Of a stretch of DNA of 64,000 nt, positions 38,366 to 48,004 are shown piece after piece (the stretch's first letter is position 1; each line of letters starts with the position of its first letter). The position numbers were made by a program, and so were the translations under genes. The DNA is from Aerococcus urinae. GTDB taxonomy: Bacteria; Bacillota; Bacilli; Lactobacillales; Aerococcaceae. The stretch covers positions 620,001-684,000 of the forward strand of contig NZ_CP014161.1 in assembly GCF_001543175.1 (NCBI RefSeq). The letters run 5' to 3'. The notes beneath the pieces were generated by a model that was not told the DNA's origin, made no database searches, and was given only the letters and a program-made list of their open reading frames with translations.

Positions 38366-39799
38366 ATGACTCAAGCACAAATTGGTGTAATCGGAATGGC
38401 GGTAATGGGGAAAAACTTAGCCCTAAATATTGAAAGCCGCGGCTATACGGTCGCTATTTATAATCGGACTACCTCACGGATGGAAGCCGTTTATGAAGAA
38501 AACAAGGACAAGAACTTAGTCCCTACCCGTACGTTAGAAGAATTTGTTGAACATCTTGAACGTCCCCGTCGTATTTTACTTATGGTAAAGGCTGGGGCGG
38601 CTACTGATCATTTTATTGACCAAATTTTACCTCTTTTAGAAGAAGGGGATATCCTCATTGACGGAGGAAACACCTATTTCAAGGATACTATGCGACGTTC
38701 AGAAAAATTAGCTCAATCCGGGATCCACTTTATCGGTATGGGAGTTTCTGGTGGTGAGGAGGGTGCCCTGAAGGGGCCTGCTTTAATGCCAGGTGGTCAA
38801 AAAGAAGCCTATCTAGAAATGAAAGATATTCTTGAAGCCATGGCGGCTAAGGCACCAAGTGATGGTAAACCCTGCGTGACCTATATTGGTGAAAATGGAG
38901 CCGGTCACTTTGTCAAAATGGTCCACAACGGTATCGAATATGGGGACATGGAATTAATTAGTGAATCCTATGATTTATTGCGTCATTATTTAGGCTTAAG
39001 CGTGGAAGAGTGCGCTCAATACTTCAAGCAATGGAACCAAGGCGAATTAGACAGCTATTTGATTGAAATTACCGCTGATATTTTGACCAAGAAGGACCCC
39101 CAAACCAAAGCACCCATGATTGACGTTATCCTTGATGCTGCGGGTAATAAGGGAACCGGAAAATGGACTTCTCAAGAGGCCTTAGATTTAGGTGTGCCGC
39201 TACCAACCATTACGGACTCAGTTTACGCGCGTTATATTTCTGCTTTAAAGGATGAACGTGTTCGTGCTAGCCAAGTCTTAGAAGGTCCAAGCCAAGTGAA
39301 AGGCGTTGAGGATAAAGAAAACTTTATTGAAAAAATTCGTCAAGCTCTCTATTTCTCTAAACTCATGAGCTACGCCCAAGGTTTTGTGGAATACCGTGAA
39401 GCAAGCAAGACTTACAACTGGAACTTAGATTATAAGGCCATTGCAAGTATTTTTAGAGGGGGATGTATTATTCGAGCACAATTCCTTGAAACAATTATGG
39501 CTGCTTATGAGAATAATCCAGAATTAGAAAATATTCTTTTAGATGATTACTTTAAAGAAATAGCCGCTAAATACCAACAAGCTACTCGTGATGTGGTGAG
39601 TGCAGCAGTTCAAGCGGGTATTCCGGTATCTGGATTTACTAGTGCGATATCATATTATGACAGCTATCGTTCCGCTACACTACCTGCTAATATGATTCAA
39701 GCACAAAGAGATTATTTTGGGGCCCATACCTATCAAAGAGTGGACCAAGAAGGAACTTATCATTTCTTATGGGATGAAGAAAAGGAAGTTAAGCAGTAA
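38366..39799 (+). CDS. gndA: 6-phosphogluconate dehydrogenase, decarboxylating
   Basis: 477 aa. Oxidises 6-phosphogluconate to ribulose 5-phosphate and CO2 with NADP+ in the oxidative pentose phosphate pathway. [17 protein letters not shown], the GGNTYFKDT segment, [19 protein letters not shown] and [14 protein letters not shown] are diagnostic. The length is standard. Confidence 0.96.
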   Translation: MTQAQIGVIGMAVMGKNLALNIESRGYTVAIYNRTTSRMEAVYEENKDKNLVPTRTLEEFVEHLERPRRILLMVKAGAATDHFIDQILPLLEEGDILIDGGNTYFKDTMRRSEKLAQSGIHFIGMGVSGGEEGALKGPALMPGGQKEAYLEMKDILEAMAAKAPSDGKPCVTYIGENGAGHFVKMVHNGIEYGDMELISESYDLLRHYLGLSVEECAQYFKQWNQGELDSYLIEITADILTKKDPQTKAPMIDVILDAAGNKGTGKWTSQEALDLGVPLPTITDSVYARYISALKDERVRASQVLEGPSQVKGVEDKENFIEKIRQALYFSKLMSYAQGFVEYREASKTYNWNLDYKAIASIFRGGCIIRAQFLETIMAAYENNPELENILLDDYFKEIAAKYQQATRDVVSAAVQAGIPVSGFTSAISYYDSYRSATLPANMIQAQRDYFGAHTYQRVDQEGTYHFLWDEEKEVKQ

Positions 39800-39825
39800 T
39801 CCGCATTAAGGAGTTGTGTTAGGGT

Positions 39826-40533
39826 TTGGAAGCAAAAAAGCAAATTCTTTTAATCGATGCTGAAGAAGAATGGGTGCATTACCTCGGTGATGAGTTAAAT
39901 AGTGAAAATTATTTTGCTACAATCGCTCATGATGGTCCAATGGGTTTAGAACTAGCTCATCAACACCAATGGGATTTGATTTTACTTGATTTAGATTTGC
40001 CTTTGTTAAATGGCTTAGAGGTCATGCGCCGCTTGCGGCAAGAGATGACGGTCCCAATTCTAGTGATGACCCAGCGCTCATCGGTCATTGACCAAGTGTC
40101 CGCCTTGGACCAAGGAGCTGATGGTTATTTAATTAAGCCGCTTCCAATTGAAGTTTTTTTAGCACACATACGCTCAATTTTAAGGCGTATGACCATTGAA
40201 GCCAATGAAAACCACATTAGACAGACCCGCTTGGTCTTTCGCGATTTACTAGTGGAAAAAGAAAATCATCTTGCTTATCGTGGCGAAGAGGTCTTAGACT
40301 TGACAAAACGTGAGTATGACCTATTAGTAATTTTTATGGAGAATATCAATAAGGTGTTGAGCCGGGAAAAATTACTTAAAGATGTCTGGGGTTTTCAAAG
40401 TGTGGTTGAAACCAATGTCGTGGACGTTTATATTCGTTACTTACGTAATAAAATAGATCCCAATAGGAATCAAAAGTATATCCAAACCATCCGCGGTGCT
40501 GGTTATGTCATGCGCGATGAGGATAACTCTTAG
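39826..40533 (+). CDS. OmpR-family response regulator, apparently without adjacent kinase
   Basis: 235 aa. The receiver domain has Asp55 as phosphoacceptor in LILLDLDLP and the conserved Lys in YLIKPLP. The C-terminal winged helix has LTKREYDLLVIFMEN and TVRGAGY-like TIRGAGYVM. Regulators of the LisR/EtaR/CsrR type commonly follow gnd in Firmicutes, usually with a kinase gene after them. Here a terminator and a convergent gene follow instead. The start is TTG with AAGGAG 12 nt upstream, so the start is less sure. Confidence 0.9.
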   Translation: MEAKKQILLIDAEEEWVHYLGDELNSENYFATIAHDGPMGLELAHQHQWDLILLDLDLPLLNGLEVMRRLRQEMTVPILVMTQRSSVIDQVSALDQGADGYLIKPLPIEVFLAHIRSILRRMTIEANENHIRQTRLVFRDLLVEKENHLAYRGEEVLDLTKREYDLLVIFMENINKVLSREKLLKDVWGFQSVVETNVVDVYIRYLRNKIDPNRNQKYIQTIRGAGYVMRDEDNS

Positions 40534-40548
40534 CATAATAAAGACATC

Positions 40549-40600
40549 AAAACACCCCCTAACTGTTCGCTTAATGCGCTAGCAGCTAGGGGGTGTTTTA
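40549..40600. terminator. Bidirectional terminator between response regulator and yidC
   Basis: AAAACACCCCCTA pairs with TAGGGGGTGTTTT, with A/T runs both sides and convergent genes flanking. Confidence 0.92.
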
Positions 40601-40622
40601 GTTTGAAGGCTTACTTAAAACT

Positions 40623-41549
40623 TTATTTCTTTCTGTTTTGTTTTCCCGCATTCCGGTTAGATTTATGAGGCTTAGTTGCTGAAGTTGAGGAATTTGCTGT
40701 ATGGGTGACATCTTTGACTGAATTATTGGGTTTATAATGTTGGTCAAAGCGAATGGGATTATCCTTCATTTCATCTTCCACTTTAGCTTTAATACGAGGA
40801 TGAACAAAGGTATTAATGGCCAATTGTTGGAGCATTCCCCAAATAGTGGTTGTTACTAAGTATAAACCAATCGCAGCAGGGACGTTGAAGACAACAAAAC
40901 CTAGCATGAGAGGCATAAATAGCATGGATTTACCTTGTTGTTCGCGGACTTCTTCAGGCATGGTTTGCATGCTGATCCGGGTTTGTAAGAAAGATAAAAG
41001 AATAAAGATAATTGTTAAAACTAGGTTGGGTTCTCCTAAAGAGAAGCCAAAGAAATTGTAGTTGGCAATATTTTGGTTATTATAGATTGCCACATACATC
41101 CCGGAAAGGATAGGTAACTGAATTAACAGGGGTAAACAGCCCATATTTCCAAATAGGGAGATGTTATTATCCTTCATAAAGGCTTGCTGTTGACGGGTAT
41201 ATTCCATTTGCTCTTCTGGAGTTTCAGCGCCTTGGATTAACTCTTGGAATTTCATCAAGTAAGGTTGGTAATAACGGCGTTTTTCTGTTCCCAGAATGGA
41301 ACTGGTTTGTTGCTTGTAGGTGAGTGGAATAAGTAGTAGGCGGATGATGATCACTAGGCCAATAATAGCAAAACCATAGTTACCATTGAAAAATTGGGCC
41401 AACCACTCGATTAACTGGTTAATTGGACTGGCAATTAAACGAAAAGTCCAGCTGTCTTGGTTACGGCTAACGCAGCCTCCTAAGAATAAGGAAGAGGCAG
41501 CCAATAGACTGAGCAGCTGGAAGTGTTTTGATTTGAGACTTGTTTTCAA
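40623..41549 (-). CDS. yidC: Membrane protein insertase YidC (Oxa1 family, lipoprotein form)
   Basis: 308 aa. A lipoprotein signal (SLLAASSLFLGGC, Cys26) is followed by about five membrane spans and the family segments FAIIGLVIIIRLLLIPLTYKQ and GCLPLLIQLPILSGMY. The C-terminus is basic, as in YidC2/SpoIIIJ-type insertases that bind ribosomes. The start is TTG with AAGGAG 7 nt away. Not part of the rnpA-rpmH locus, so probably the second paralogue. Confidence 0.92.
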   Translation of the reverse strand: MKTSLKSKHFQLLSLLAASSLFLGGCVSRNQDSWTFRLIASPINQLIEWLAQFFNGNYGFAIIGLVIIIRLLLIPLTYKQQTSSILGTEKRRYYQPYLMKFQELIQGAETPEEQMEYTRQQQAFMKDNNISLFGNMGCLPLLIQLPILSGMYVAIYNNQNIANYNFFGFSLGEPNLVLTIIFILLSFLQTRISMQTMPEEVREQQGKSMLFMPLMLGFVVFNVPAAIGLYLVTTTIWGMLQQLAINTFVHPRIKAKVEDEMKDNPIRFDQHYKPNNSVKDVTHTANSSTSATKPHKSNRNAGKQNRKK

Positions 41550-41587
41550 AATAGCACTCCTTAATATAGATTTGTCGAACGCCCCTA

Positions 41588-41616
41588 ATTTTAGCGAAAA
41601 ATATTGTTTTTTTCAA
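41588..41616 (-). promoter_or_regulatory. yidC promoter
   Basis: On the minus strand TTGAAA (41616-41611), 17 nt, TAAAAT (41593-41588), 39 nt before the start codon. Confidence 0.8.
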
Positions 41617-41891
41617 TATATGGGGTGAAAATCATGCATGACTGGAAGATCTTTTTCTCCCGTGATACTTAGCTGGTCGATTCTAGCGTAAGGGATATTC
41701 TTAGGATCTTGGAGCTCTGTGATAAAATGATCTCTTTGGGCTTCATCTGCCTGTAATTGGATAGTCACACTGCCATCGGACTCATTTTTTACCGTACCGG
41801 TCAGTTGCAGTTTATTGGCTAGGCGGGTAACGTGAAAACGGAAACCGACGCCTTGTACCCGTCCTTGAACTTGTAGTTTACTAGTTAGCAT
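41613..41891 (-). CDS. Acylphosphatase
   Basis: 92 aa. KLQVQGRVQGVGFRFHVTRLA contains the catalytic Arg and phosphate loop, and GTVKNESDGSVTIQLQA the catalytic Asn. It hydrolyses acyl phosphates. It is next to yidC on the same strand, but the yidC promoter overlaps its stop codon, so the two are likely separate. Confidence 0.95.
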   Translation of the reverse strand: MLTSKLQVQGRVQGVGFRFHVTRLANKLQLTGTVKNESDGSVTIQLQADEAQRDHFITELQDPKNIPYARIDQLSITGEKDLPVMHDFHPIY

Positions 41892-42044
41892 ATGATCATC
41901 TCCTATTGTTTTATTTTAACATAATCCCTCTAATAAATTGATTAATTCTATAGAGGATCATGCCAAGACCCAGCTTTAAAAAAATGGAGGGATATTATAT
42001 AATGAAGACTGATTGACTTAAGAAGAGATGAGTCGGGAGGAACT

Positions 42045-44399
42045 ATGGCAAAAAGAAAAACACGTTCAAAGAAAAAAACAAATAATACTTACCAACAAGC
42101 GATTATCGCTTTTTTTATTTTAATTTTAACCGGGCTAGGGAGTTTTCAACTGGGCTTTTTAGGTCGAATTGTTAAAGCCAGCATGCGTTTTATTGTGGGC
42201 GAGCTCTACTTATTGGGCTTTTTCCTGGTGGCCATTACCGCCCTTGCCTATCTATTAACCAATCAAGGGCCAAATTGGCGCAAACGCCCTTACAGTTCTC
42301 TGCTATTAGCCGTCCCCATTTTGGCTTTACTCTGCCATGCGATCCAGTTTAAAGAAGTCATGGCCAAGGGGGAGTCTTTATTTGCCGTTAGTTTAAATCA
42401 CTTTTTGGCCGGTTTTAAGGGAGATTTTCAGCCCGATGTTGGTGGCGGTATCATGGGCGCTGGTCTCTATCAAGTGAGTTATTTTATCCTCAGCCAATGG
42501 GGTACCTACTTACTTATTTTCCTAGCTGCTTTAGCTTGGCTGGCTTACTGCCTAAATATATCCGGTCAAGAAATGATTTCTAGTGTTCAAAATCTTTTTC
42601 AAATGGCGGTGCAATGGCTACAAGGCTTTATAAATGTTACTAAGGAGAAATCCGCTAAACGTAAAGAAGCCAAGGCTAATAGGGCTAAGAAAAGTCAGCC
42701 AGAAATTCTAGCGAAAAATCATTCCCCTAAGCTAGCTGCAGAGGAAGATGATAATAATGAAGTCAGGCTTGATGACGACAAAAATCAAGAATCCGCTGTG
42801 GAAATTGTAGGGCCCAACTACCAAAATTTAGTAGAATCTGAAGAAGAATCAGCCCTTGACCAGAAAAAGGCAAGTCAAAGCCAAGATCAAGCTAGCCAAT
42901 TAAGCCTGGATATCGACGAAGAGGATGATGGGGAAGATTTATCTGATTTAACTATCGAGGCCGAAGAAGAAAATCCAGATTATAAACTCCCTCCAGTCAA
43001 CCTCTTAAATCCGATTCACCACACGGATCAAAGTAGTGAGTACCACATTATTAAAGAAAACATCAAAACTTTGGAAAAGACCTTAGCCAGTTTCAATGTG
43101 GATGCCAAGGTGACTAAGGCAAATTTAGGTCCGGCAGTTACCAAGTATGAAATTGAACCGGCAGTCGGTACCAAGGTATCTAAAATTACCAACTTAGCTG
43201 ACGATATCGCCTTGGCCCTAGCTGCTAAGGATATCCGGATCGAAGCGCCGATTCCAGGAAAGTCAGTGATTGGTATTGAAGTCCCTAACCAAAAGGTGTC
43301 TGTGGTTTCCTTTAGAGACAGTTTTGAGAACCAGCCAGCTAACACTAAGTTACTCGAAGTTCCCTTGGGACGGTCAATCTATGGGGACACCCGGGTGGCA
43401 GACTTAACGAAAATGCCCCATCTCTTAATTGCAGGGTCGACGGGTTCGGGTAAATCCGTCTGCATCAATGGTATGATTGTGTCCATTTTATTAAAGGCTA
43501 AGCCTAATGAAGTGAAATTAATGATGATTGACCCCAAAAAGGTTGAGTTAAACGTCTATAACGGTATTCCTCATCTACTAACTCCAGTAGTAACTAATCC
43601 ACGCAAAGCCGCCCAAGCCTTGAATAAGGTAGTTGAGGAAATGGAGCGGCGTTATGAATTATTTGCCGCAACGGGTCAGCGAAATATCGATGGCTATAAC
43701 CACCATGTGAGTGAATACAATGAGACCAGTGATGATAAACAGGCCTTGCTGCCTTATATTGTGGTTATTGTCGATGAATTAGCTGACTTGATGATGGTGG
43801 CTTCCAAAGAAGTTGAGGCTGCCATCACCCGTTTAGCACAAATGGCGCGGGCAGCTGGTATTCACATGATTTTAGCTACCCAACGGCCGTCCGTTGATGT
43901 TATTACGGGGATCATTAAGGCTAATGTGCCTTCCCGGATTGCCTTTGCCGTATCTAGTGGGACAGATTCACGGACAATTATCGATCAAAATGGTGCGGAA
44001 AAACTCCTCGGCCGTGGTGATATGCTCTTTATGCCCATGGGAGAGGGAAAACCCTTAAGAGTACAAGGTGCTTTCATTACGGACGAAGAGGTTGAAAGCG
44101 TGGTTGATTTTGTTAAAGACCAGCAAGAGGCCAACTACAGCGAGGCGATGATGCCTAGCGAAGTGAATGAGAATAGCGCGGCTGACGACCTTGATGAGAT
44201 GTGGGATGAGGTCATTGATTTTGTCAAGGGTCGCGAAACGGTTTCGATTTCCATGCTGCAACGTCAATTTCGTATCGGTTACAACCGGGCCGCTCGCCTA
44301 GTTGATGACATGGAGGCACGCGGCATTGTCTCAGAACAAAACGGTAGCAAGCCGCGCACAGTTAATATTAGTGAAAAACCAGAAGAACAGGAAGACTAA
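42045..44399 (+). CDS. ftsK: DNA translocase FtsK/SpoIIIE
   Basis: 784 aa. About four N-terminal membrane spans (residues 15-170) are followed by a charged linker, the alpha-beta motor with Walker A AGSTGSGKSVCING and Walker B VIVDELADLMMV, and a C-terminal gamma winged helix that reads polar DNA motifs (SISMLQRQFRIGYNRAARLVDDME). It pumps chromosomes through the closing septum. A TATAAT lies at 41998-42003. Confidence 0.95.
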   Translation: MAKRKTRSKKKTNNTYQQAIIAFFILILTGLGSFQLGFLGRIVKASMRFIVGELYLLGFFLVAITALAYLLTNQGPNWRKRPYSSLLLAVPILALLCHAIQFKEVMAKGESLFAVSLNHFLAGFKGDFQPDVGGGIMGAGLYQVSYFILSQWGTYLLIFLAALAWLAYCLNISGQEMISSVQNLFQMAVQWLQGFINVTKEKSAKRKEAKANRAKKSQPEILAKNHSPKLAAEEDDNNEVRLDDDKNQESAVEIVGPNYQNLVESEEESALDQKKASQSQDQASQLSLDIDEEDDGEDLSDLTIEAEEENPDYKLPPVNLLNPIHHTDQSSEYHIIKENIKTLEKTLASFNVDAKVTKANLGPAVTKYEIEPAVGTKVSKITNLADDIALALAAKDIRIEAPIPGKSVIGIEVPNQKVSVVSFRDSFENQPANTKLLEVPLGRSIYGDTRVADLTKMPHLLIAGSTGSGKSVCINGMIVSILLKAKPNEVKLMMIDPKKVELNVYNGIPHLLTPVVTNPRKAAQALNKVVEEMERRYELFAATGQRNIDGYNHHVSEYNETSDDKQALLPYIVVIVDELADLMMVASKEVEAAITRLAQMARAAGIHMILATQRPSVDVITGIIKANVPSRIAFAVSSGTDSRTIIDQNGAEKLLGRGDMLFMPMGEGKPLRVQGAFITDEEVESVVDFVKDQQEANYSEAMMPSEVNENSAADDLDEMWDEVIDFVKGRETVSISMLQRQFRIGYNRAARLVDDMEARGIVSEQNGSKPRTVNISEKPEEQED

Positions 44400-44431
44400 G
44401 AGGCTAGGATAAAAGTCCCAATCTCTTTTCA
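44398..44431 (+). terminator. Weak terminator after ftsK
   Basis: AGAGGCTAGGAT can pair with GTCCCAATCTCT imperfectly, followed by TTTTC. Confidence 0.5.
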
Positions 44432-44515
44432 AAATCCAAACTATTTAATTCAAAAGGTGCCCCGGATGCAGATCGATCGCTATTTAAAGGCACTTGTCGT
44501 ACGCTCCTAAGAAAT

Positions 44516-44566
44516 AAGTCAAAGAGAAAGGAAACTTTAGTAGTGACTCACTCTTTGACTTTTTTA
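44516..44566 (+). terminator. Strong hairpin terminator upstream of pgsA
   Basis: AAGTCAAAGAG (44516-44526) pairs with CTCTTTGACTT (44551-44561), followed by TTTT. It is 117 nt after ftsK, so it backs up the weaker ftsK hairpin or ends a short RNA from this gap. Confidence 0.8.
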
Positions 44567-44644
44567 CTAGGCTGGATTGCTTTTTGACTGTCTAAAACGT
44601 GATATAATGTAAGAGATATTTTCCTAAAGGAGGACATTGTCATA

Positions 44645-45223
44645 ATGAATTTACCTAATCGACTGACCATGCTAAGGATTTTGATGATTCCCTTATTTAT
44701 TTTATTGATAGAAATTCCCTTTAATTGGGGAACATGGACCATTGCTAGTCAAAGTGTGAGTGTTCAATTGGCTGTGGCAGCTCTCATTTTTGCCGTAGCG
44801 AGTTTTACTGATTGGTTGGATGGCTACATTGCCCGTCGTGATAACCTAGTGACCAACTTTGGTAAATTTGCCGACCCCCTAGCGGATAAAATGTTGGTGA
44901 TTACAGCTCTAATCGAGCTCATTGCTCTAGGCAAGGCGTCAGCTTGGATTGTTGCCATTATTGTCATGCGTGAATTGGCCGTTACGGGCTTAAGACTATT
45001 GATCGTGACTGAAGGGGAGGTTCTAGCAGCTAAGTGGCCAGGAAAAATCAAGACCTGTACCCAGATGTTGGCGATCATTTTATTATTAATGAATGATTTT
45101 CCTTTCCAAGCCTTGCCATTTTCACTCGGACAGCTTTGCCTCTACCTGGCTTTACTAGCAACCATCTATTCAGGTTATGATTATTTTAAAAAGAATTGGC
45201 AAGTCTTTAGTGATAGTTTTTAA
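44645..45223 (+). CDS. pgsA: CDP-diacylglycerol--glycerol-3-phosphate 3-phosphatidyltransferase
   Basis: 192-aa multi-span membrane enzyme making phosphatidylglycerol phosphate. The CDP-alcohol phosphotransferase motif runs from DWLDGYIARR to FADPLADKM, with all the spaced Asp residues. MNLPNRLTMLRILMIPLF is the typical start. An extended -10 TGATATAAT (44603-44608) precedes it. Confidence 0.95.
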   Translation: MNLPNRLTMLRILMIPLFILLIEIPFNWGTWTIASQSVSVQLAVAALIFAVASFTDWLDGYIARRDNLVTNFGKFADPLADKMLVITALIELIALGKASAWIVAIIVMRELAVTGLRLLIVTEGEVLAAKWPGKIKTCTQMLAIILLLMNDFPFQALPFSLGQLCLYLALLATIYSGYDYFKKNWQVFSDSF

Positions 45224-45274
45224 ATAAGACAATAAAAATTGCTGAAAGTACGGAATAATAGAGTGGAGGAAATC

Positions 45275-46513
45275 ATGAAGGCAGAAATAATCGCGGTAGG
45301 AACAGAAATGCTTATGGGACAAATTGTCAATACCAATGCTCCCTTTATGGCTAGACAACTGAATGAACTAGGAATTGAACACTACTATGAGACGGTAGTG
45401 GGCGACAATCCCAAACGCTTAGTTGAATTAACTCAGATTGCCGAGTCACGTAGCGATATGATCATTTACTCTGGGGGAATTGGACCGACCCAGGATGATT
45501 TGACCAAGCAAGCCATTGCCGAGTACTTAAATGAAGAGCTTATCTACGACCAAGACTGTCTAGAGCAGATAAAGCAGTACTACCAGGACCGCCATCAAAC
45601 CATGTCCTCCAACAACCTCCAAATGGCCCTAACTTTCAAAAATGGGCAATCGCTTAATAATGAAACGGGACAAGCCTGTGGTAGCCTCATTCATAAAAAT
45701 GGCTGTCTCTATGTTTTTCTCCCAGGTTTTCCAGATGAATTGGAACCCATGTTCATTAACGAAGTCAAGCCCTACCTGTTTGAACACTTGACCAATAAAC
45801 AGGTACTGTCCTCCCGTTTTTTAAACTTCTTTGGCATTGGGGAAGCTGAACTAACTAGCCGTTTAGAAGACTTGATCGCTAAGCAAAGTAATCCAACGAT
45901 CGCTCCTTATGCCTCAAAATCAGTAGTCACCTTAAGACTCACGGCTCAAGGGAAGAATAAAGTAGTGACAGATAAACTACTAGATCAAGCCCAGGAAGGA
46001 ATCCTTGACCTCGTTGGTGACTATTATTACGGAAGCGGTTATAATTATCTCCCTATGGATGCCTTATTCGATTATTTGAACCAAGAAGGAAAAACGATTG
46101 CTTTTGCTGAAAGCCTAACGGGTGGTCTAGCAGCGCATTTATTGGTCAACCATGAAGGGTCTTCAAAAATTTTTAAGGGCTCAACAGTTTCCTATAGTGA
46201 ATATGCCAAGGCCCATGTCATTGGGGTGAGTCAAGCAACTCTCGACCAAGAGGGTATGGTTAGCGAGGATTGTGCCCAGCAAATGGCTGAATTAACCTGC
46301 TCGGACTATGGGGCTGATTATGCTATTAGTTTCACCGGAGTTGCTGGCCCCGATAAAATGGAAGGTCAAGAGGTTGGAACCGTCTATTGTGGTTTTGCTA
46401 GCCAAGGGCAGACTACCCAGGTCAAACGCTATCACATTAATGGCAATCGTTCAGCCATTCGTTTAAAGGTTATCTACCAAGCTGTGTTAGATTTTATCCA
46501 AGACAAGTTGTGA
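45275..46513 (+). CDS. cinA: CinA family competence/damage-inducible protein
   Basis: 412 aa. The N-terminal molybdopterin-binding-like domain starts MKAEIIAVGTEMLMGQIVNTN and includes YSGGIGPTQDDLT. The C-terminal nicotinamide-nucleotide amidase domain has FAESLTGGLAAHLLV and GVAGPDKMEGQEVGTVY. I start at ATG 45275 with GTGGAGG upstream; an earlier in-frame codon at 45239 has no site. It precedes recA, the common competence-linked arrangement. Confidence 0.94.
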   Translation: MKAEIIAVGTEMLMGQIVNTNAPFMARQLNELGIEHYYETVVGDNPKRLVELTQIAESRSDMIIYSGGIGPTQDDLTKQAIAEYLNEELIYDQDCLEQIKQYYQDRHQTMSSNNLQMALTFKNGQSLNNETGQACGSLIHKNGCLYVFLPGFPDELEPMFINEVKPYLFEHLTNKQVLSSRFLNFFGIGEAELTSRLEDLIAKQSNPTIAPYASKSVVTLRLTAQGKNKVVTDKLLDQAQEGILDLVGDYYYGSGYNYLPMDALFDYLNQEGKTIAFAESLTGGLAAHLLVNHEGSSKIFKGSTVSYSEYAKAHVIGVSQATLDQEGMVSEDCAQQMAELTCSDYGADYAISFTGVAGPDKMEGQEVGTVYCGFASQGQTTQVKRYHINGNRSAIRLKVIYQAVLDFIQDKL

Positions 46514-46526
46514 GAACATTTGTTCT
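46513..46526 (+). promoter_or_regulatory. LexA (SOS) box upstream of recA
   Basis: AGAACATTTGTTCT is a perfect 5+5 palindrome with 4-nt centre, matching the Gram-positive GAAC-N4-GTTC LexA site. It abuts the cinA stop codon, 9 nt before the recA -35. Confidence 0.9.
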
Positions 46527-46534
46527 GTTTTTGC

Positions 46535-46563
46535 TTGCTTTTTTGACTTAATGCCGTTAGACT
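46535..46563 (+). promoter_or_regulatory. recA promoter
   Basis: TTGCTT (46535-46540), 17 nt, TAGACT (46558-46563), just downstream of the LexA box. Confidence 0.7.
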
Positions 46564-46594
46564 AAGAGTGAAAGATAAACGAGGAGGATATTGA

Positions 46595-47710
46595 ATGAGT
46601 ACATCACATGATGCAAACCGCCAAAAAGCTTTAGACCAGGCTCTTAAACAAATTGAAAAAAACTTCGGTAAGGGAGCTATAATGAAAATGGGAGAATCGA
46701 CGGATACTCAGGTTTCGACTGTCCCGTCAGGCTCCTTATCCTTAGATATCGCTCTAGGAGTCGGAGGTTACCCGCGTGGACGAATTATTGAAGTCTACGG
46801 TCCAGAATCTTCCGGGAAAACCACTGTTGCCTTACACGCTGTTGCTGAGGTTCAGAAACAAGGTGGTATTGCTGCCTTTATTGATGCCGAGAACGCCTTA
46901 GACCCTGAATACGCTAGAGCTTTAGGGGTTGACATTGATGAGCTATTACTCTCTCAACCAGATACTGGTGAACAAGGACTAGAGATTGCCGATGCCTTAG
47001 TGTCCTCTGGTGCGATTGATATTGTTGTTGTCGATTCTGTTGCTGCCTTGGTTCCACGGGCTGAAATTGAAGGTGAGATGGGGGACTCCCATGTGGGCCT
47101 CCAAGCTCGCTTGATGTCTCAAGCCCTACGGAAGTTATCGGGCTCCATTAATAAGACGAAAACCATTGCCATGTTTATAAACCAGATCCGTGAAAAAGTA
47201 GGTGTCATGTTTGGTAACCCAGAAACCACCCCAGGGGGACGGGCCCTAAAATTTTATTCCACTATCCGTCTAGAAGTGAGACGCGGTGAACGGATCAAAT
47301 CCGGTCAGGATATTATTGGTAACCGCACCAAGATTAAAGTGGTAAAAAATAAGGTAGCTCCGCCATTTAAGGTTGCTGAAGTGGACATTATGTATGGCCA
47401 AGGGATTTCTCAAGCAGGTGAATTAGTCGATTTAGCTGCTGACATGGATATCATTAAGAAGAGTGGTTCTTGGTATTCATACGGGGATGACCGGATTGGC
47501 CAAGGACGCGAGAATGCCAAACTATATCTCACCGAAAATCCTGACATATTTAAGGAAATTGATAGCAAGGTTCGAGCAGAGTATGGTTTTGGACCAGCTG
47601 TTGAAGATGACGATTCAGAGGATGAAACAAGCAAAGAAGAAACCAAAAACGATTCATCAAGTGATGAAGAAAATGAGACCCTAGATTTATTTAATGATGA
47701 TGAAGAATAA
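46595..47710 (+). CDS. recA: Recombinase RecA
   Basis: 371 aa. Walker [16 protein letters not shown] near residues 69-83, [36 protein letters not shown] and an acidic Ser/Glu/Asp tail. It forms the strand-exchange filament and triggers LexA cleavage. AGGAGG precedes the ATG. Confidence 0.98.
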   Translation: MSTSHDANRQKALDQALKQIEKNFGKGAIMKMGESTDTQVSTVPSGSLSLDIALGVGGYPRGRIIEVYGPESSGKTTVALHAVAEVQKQGGIAAFIDAENALDPEYARALGVDIDELLLSQPDTGEQGLEIADALVSSGAIDIVVVDSVAALVPRAEIEGEMGDSHVGLQARLMSQALRKLSGSINKTKTIAMFINQIREKVGVMFGNPETTPGGRALKFYSTIRLEVRRGERIKSGQDIIGNRTKIKVVKNKVAPPFKVAEVDIMYGQGISQAGELVDLAADMDIIKKSGSWYSYGDDRIGQGRENAKLYLTENPDIFKEIDSKVRAEYGFGPAVEDDDSEDETSKEETKNDSSSDEENETLDLFNDDEE

Positions 47711-47723
47711 AATAATTTTTTCA

Positions 47724-47754
47724 AAAACTTGGTGGTGATAGCCAAGTTTTTTTT
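47724..47754 (+). terminator. Terminator after recA
   Basis: AAAACTTGG pairs with CCAAGTTTT around an 8-10-nt loop, then a T-run. Confidence 0.88.
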
Positions 47755-47893
47755 AGAAATATTTTTTGTGACTCTTATAAATGCTGAGATTAAGTGCTGT
47801 ATCTATTGCCTATAAAAGGCTCATCCCATCAATACTTCCTTATTTTTATTTTCTGAGCAGAGGGAGAATTTCTTGGTAGCGCTTCTAGAATAA

Positions 47894-47953
47894 TTGACAA
47901 TAATGTGAAAAAAATATAAAATTTAAATAAATGCTTTGCATTTGAAATTTTAT
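47894..47953 (+). promoter_or_regulatory. rny promoter and leader hairpin
   Basis: TTGACA (47894-47899), 17 nt, TAAAAT (47917-47922). An AT-rich imperfect stem spans 47916-47953: ATAAAATTT with AAATTTTAT, and AAATGC with GCATTT around TTT. It includes the -10 and is followed by T7. As DNA it could be an operator. Confidence 0.6.
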
Positions 47954-48004
47954 GATTTTTTTATTTAAAAAAGCAAACAATTAAATAGACACGGAGGTGA
48001 AACT

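Noticed and set aside
41386-41628. Plus-strand frame opposite yidC
   Set aside because: Antisense to the clear yidC coding sequence and without start signals.
47410-47745. Minus-strand Ser-rich frame at the end of recA
   Set aside because: Mirror of the acidic RecA tail; overlaps the recA terminator.
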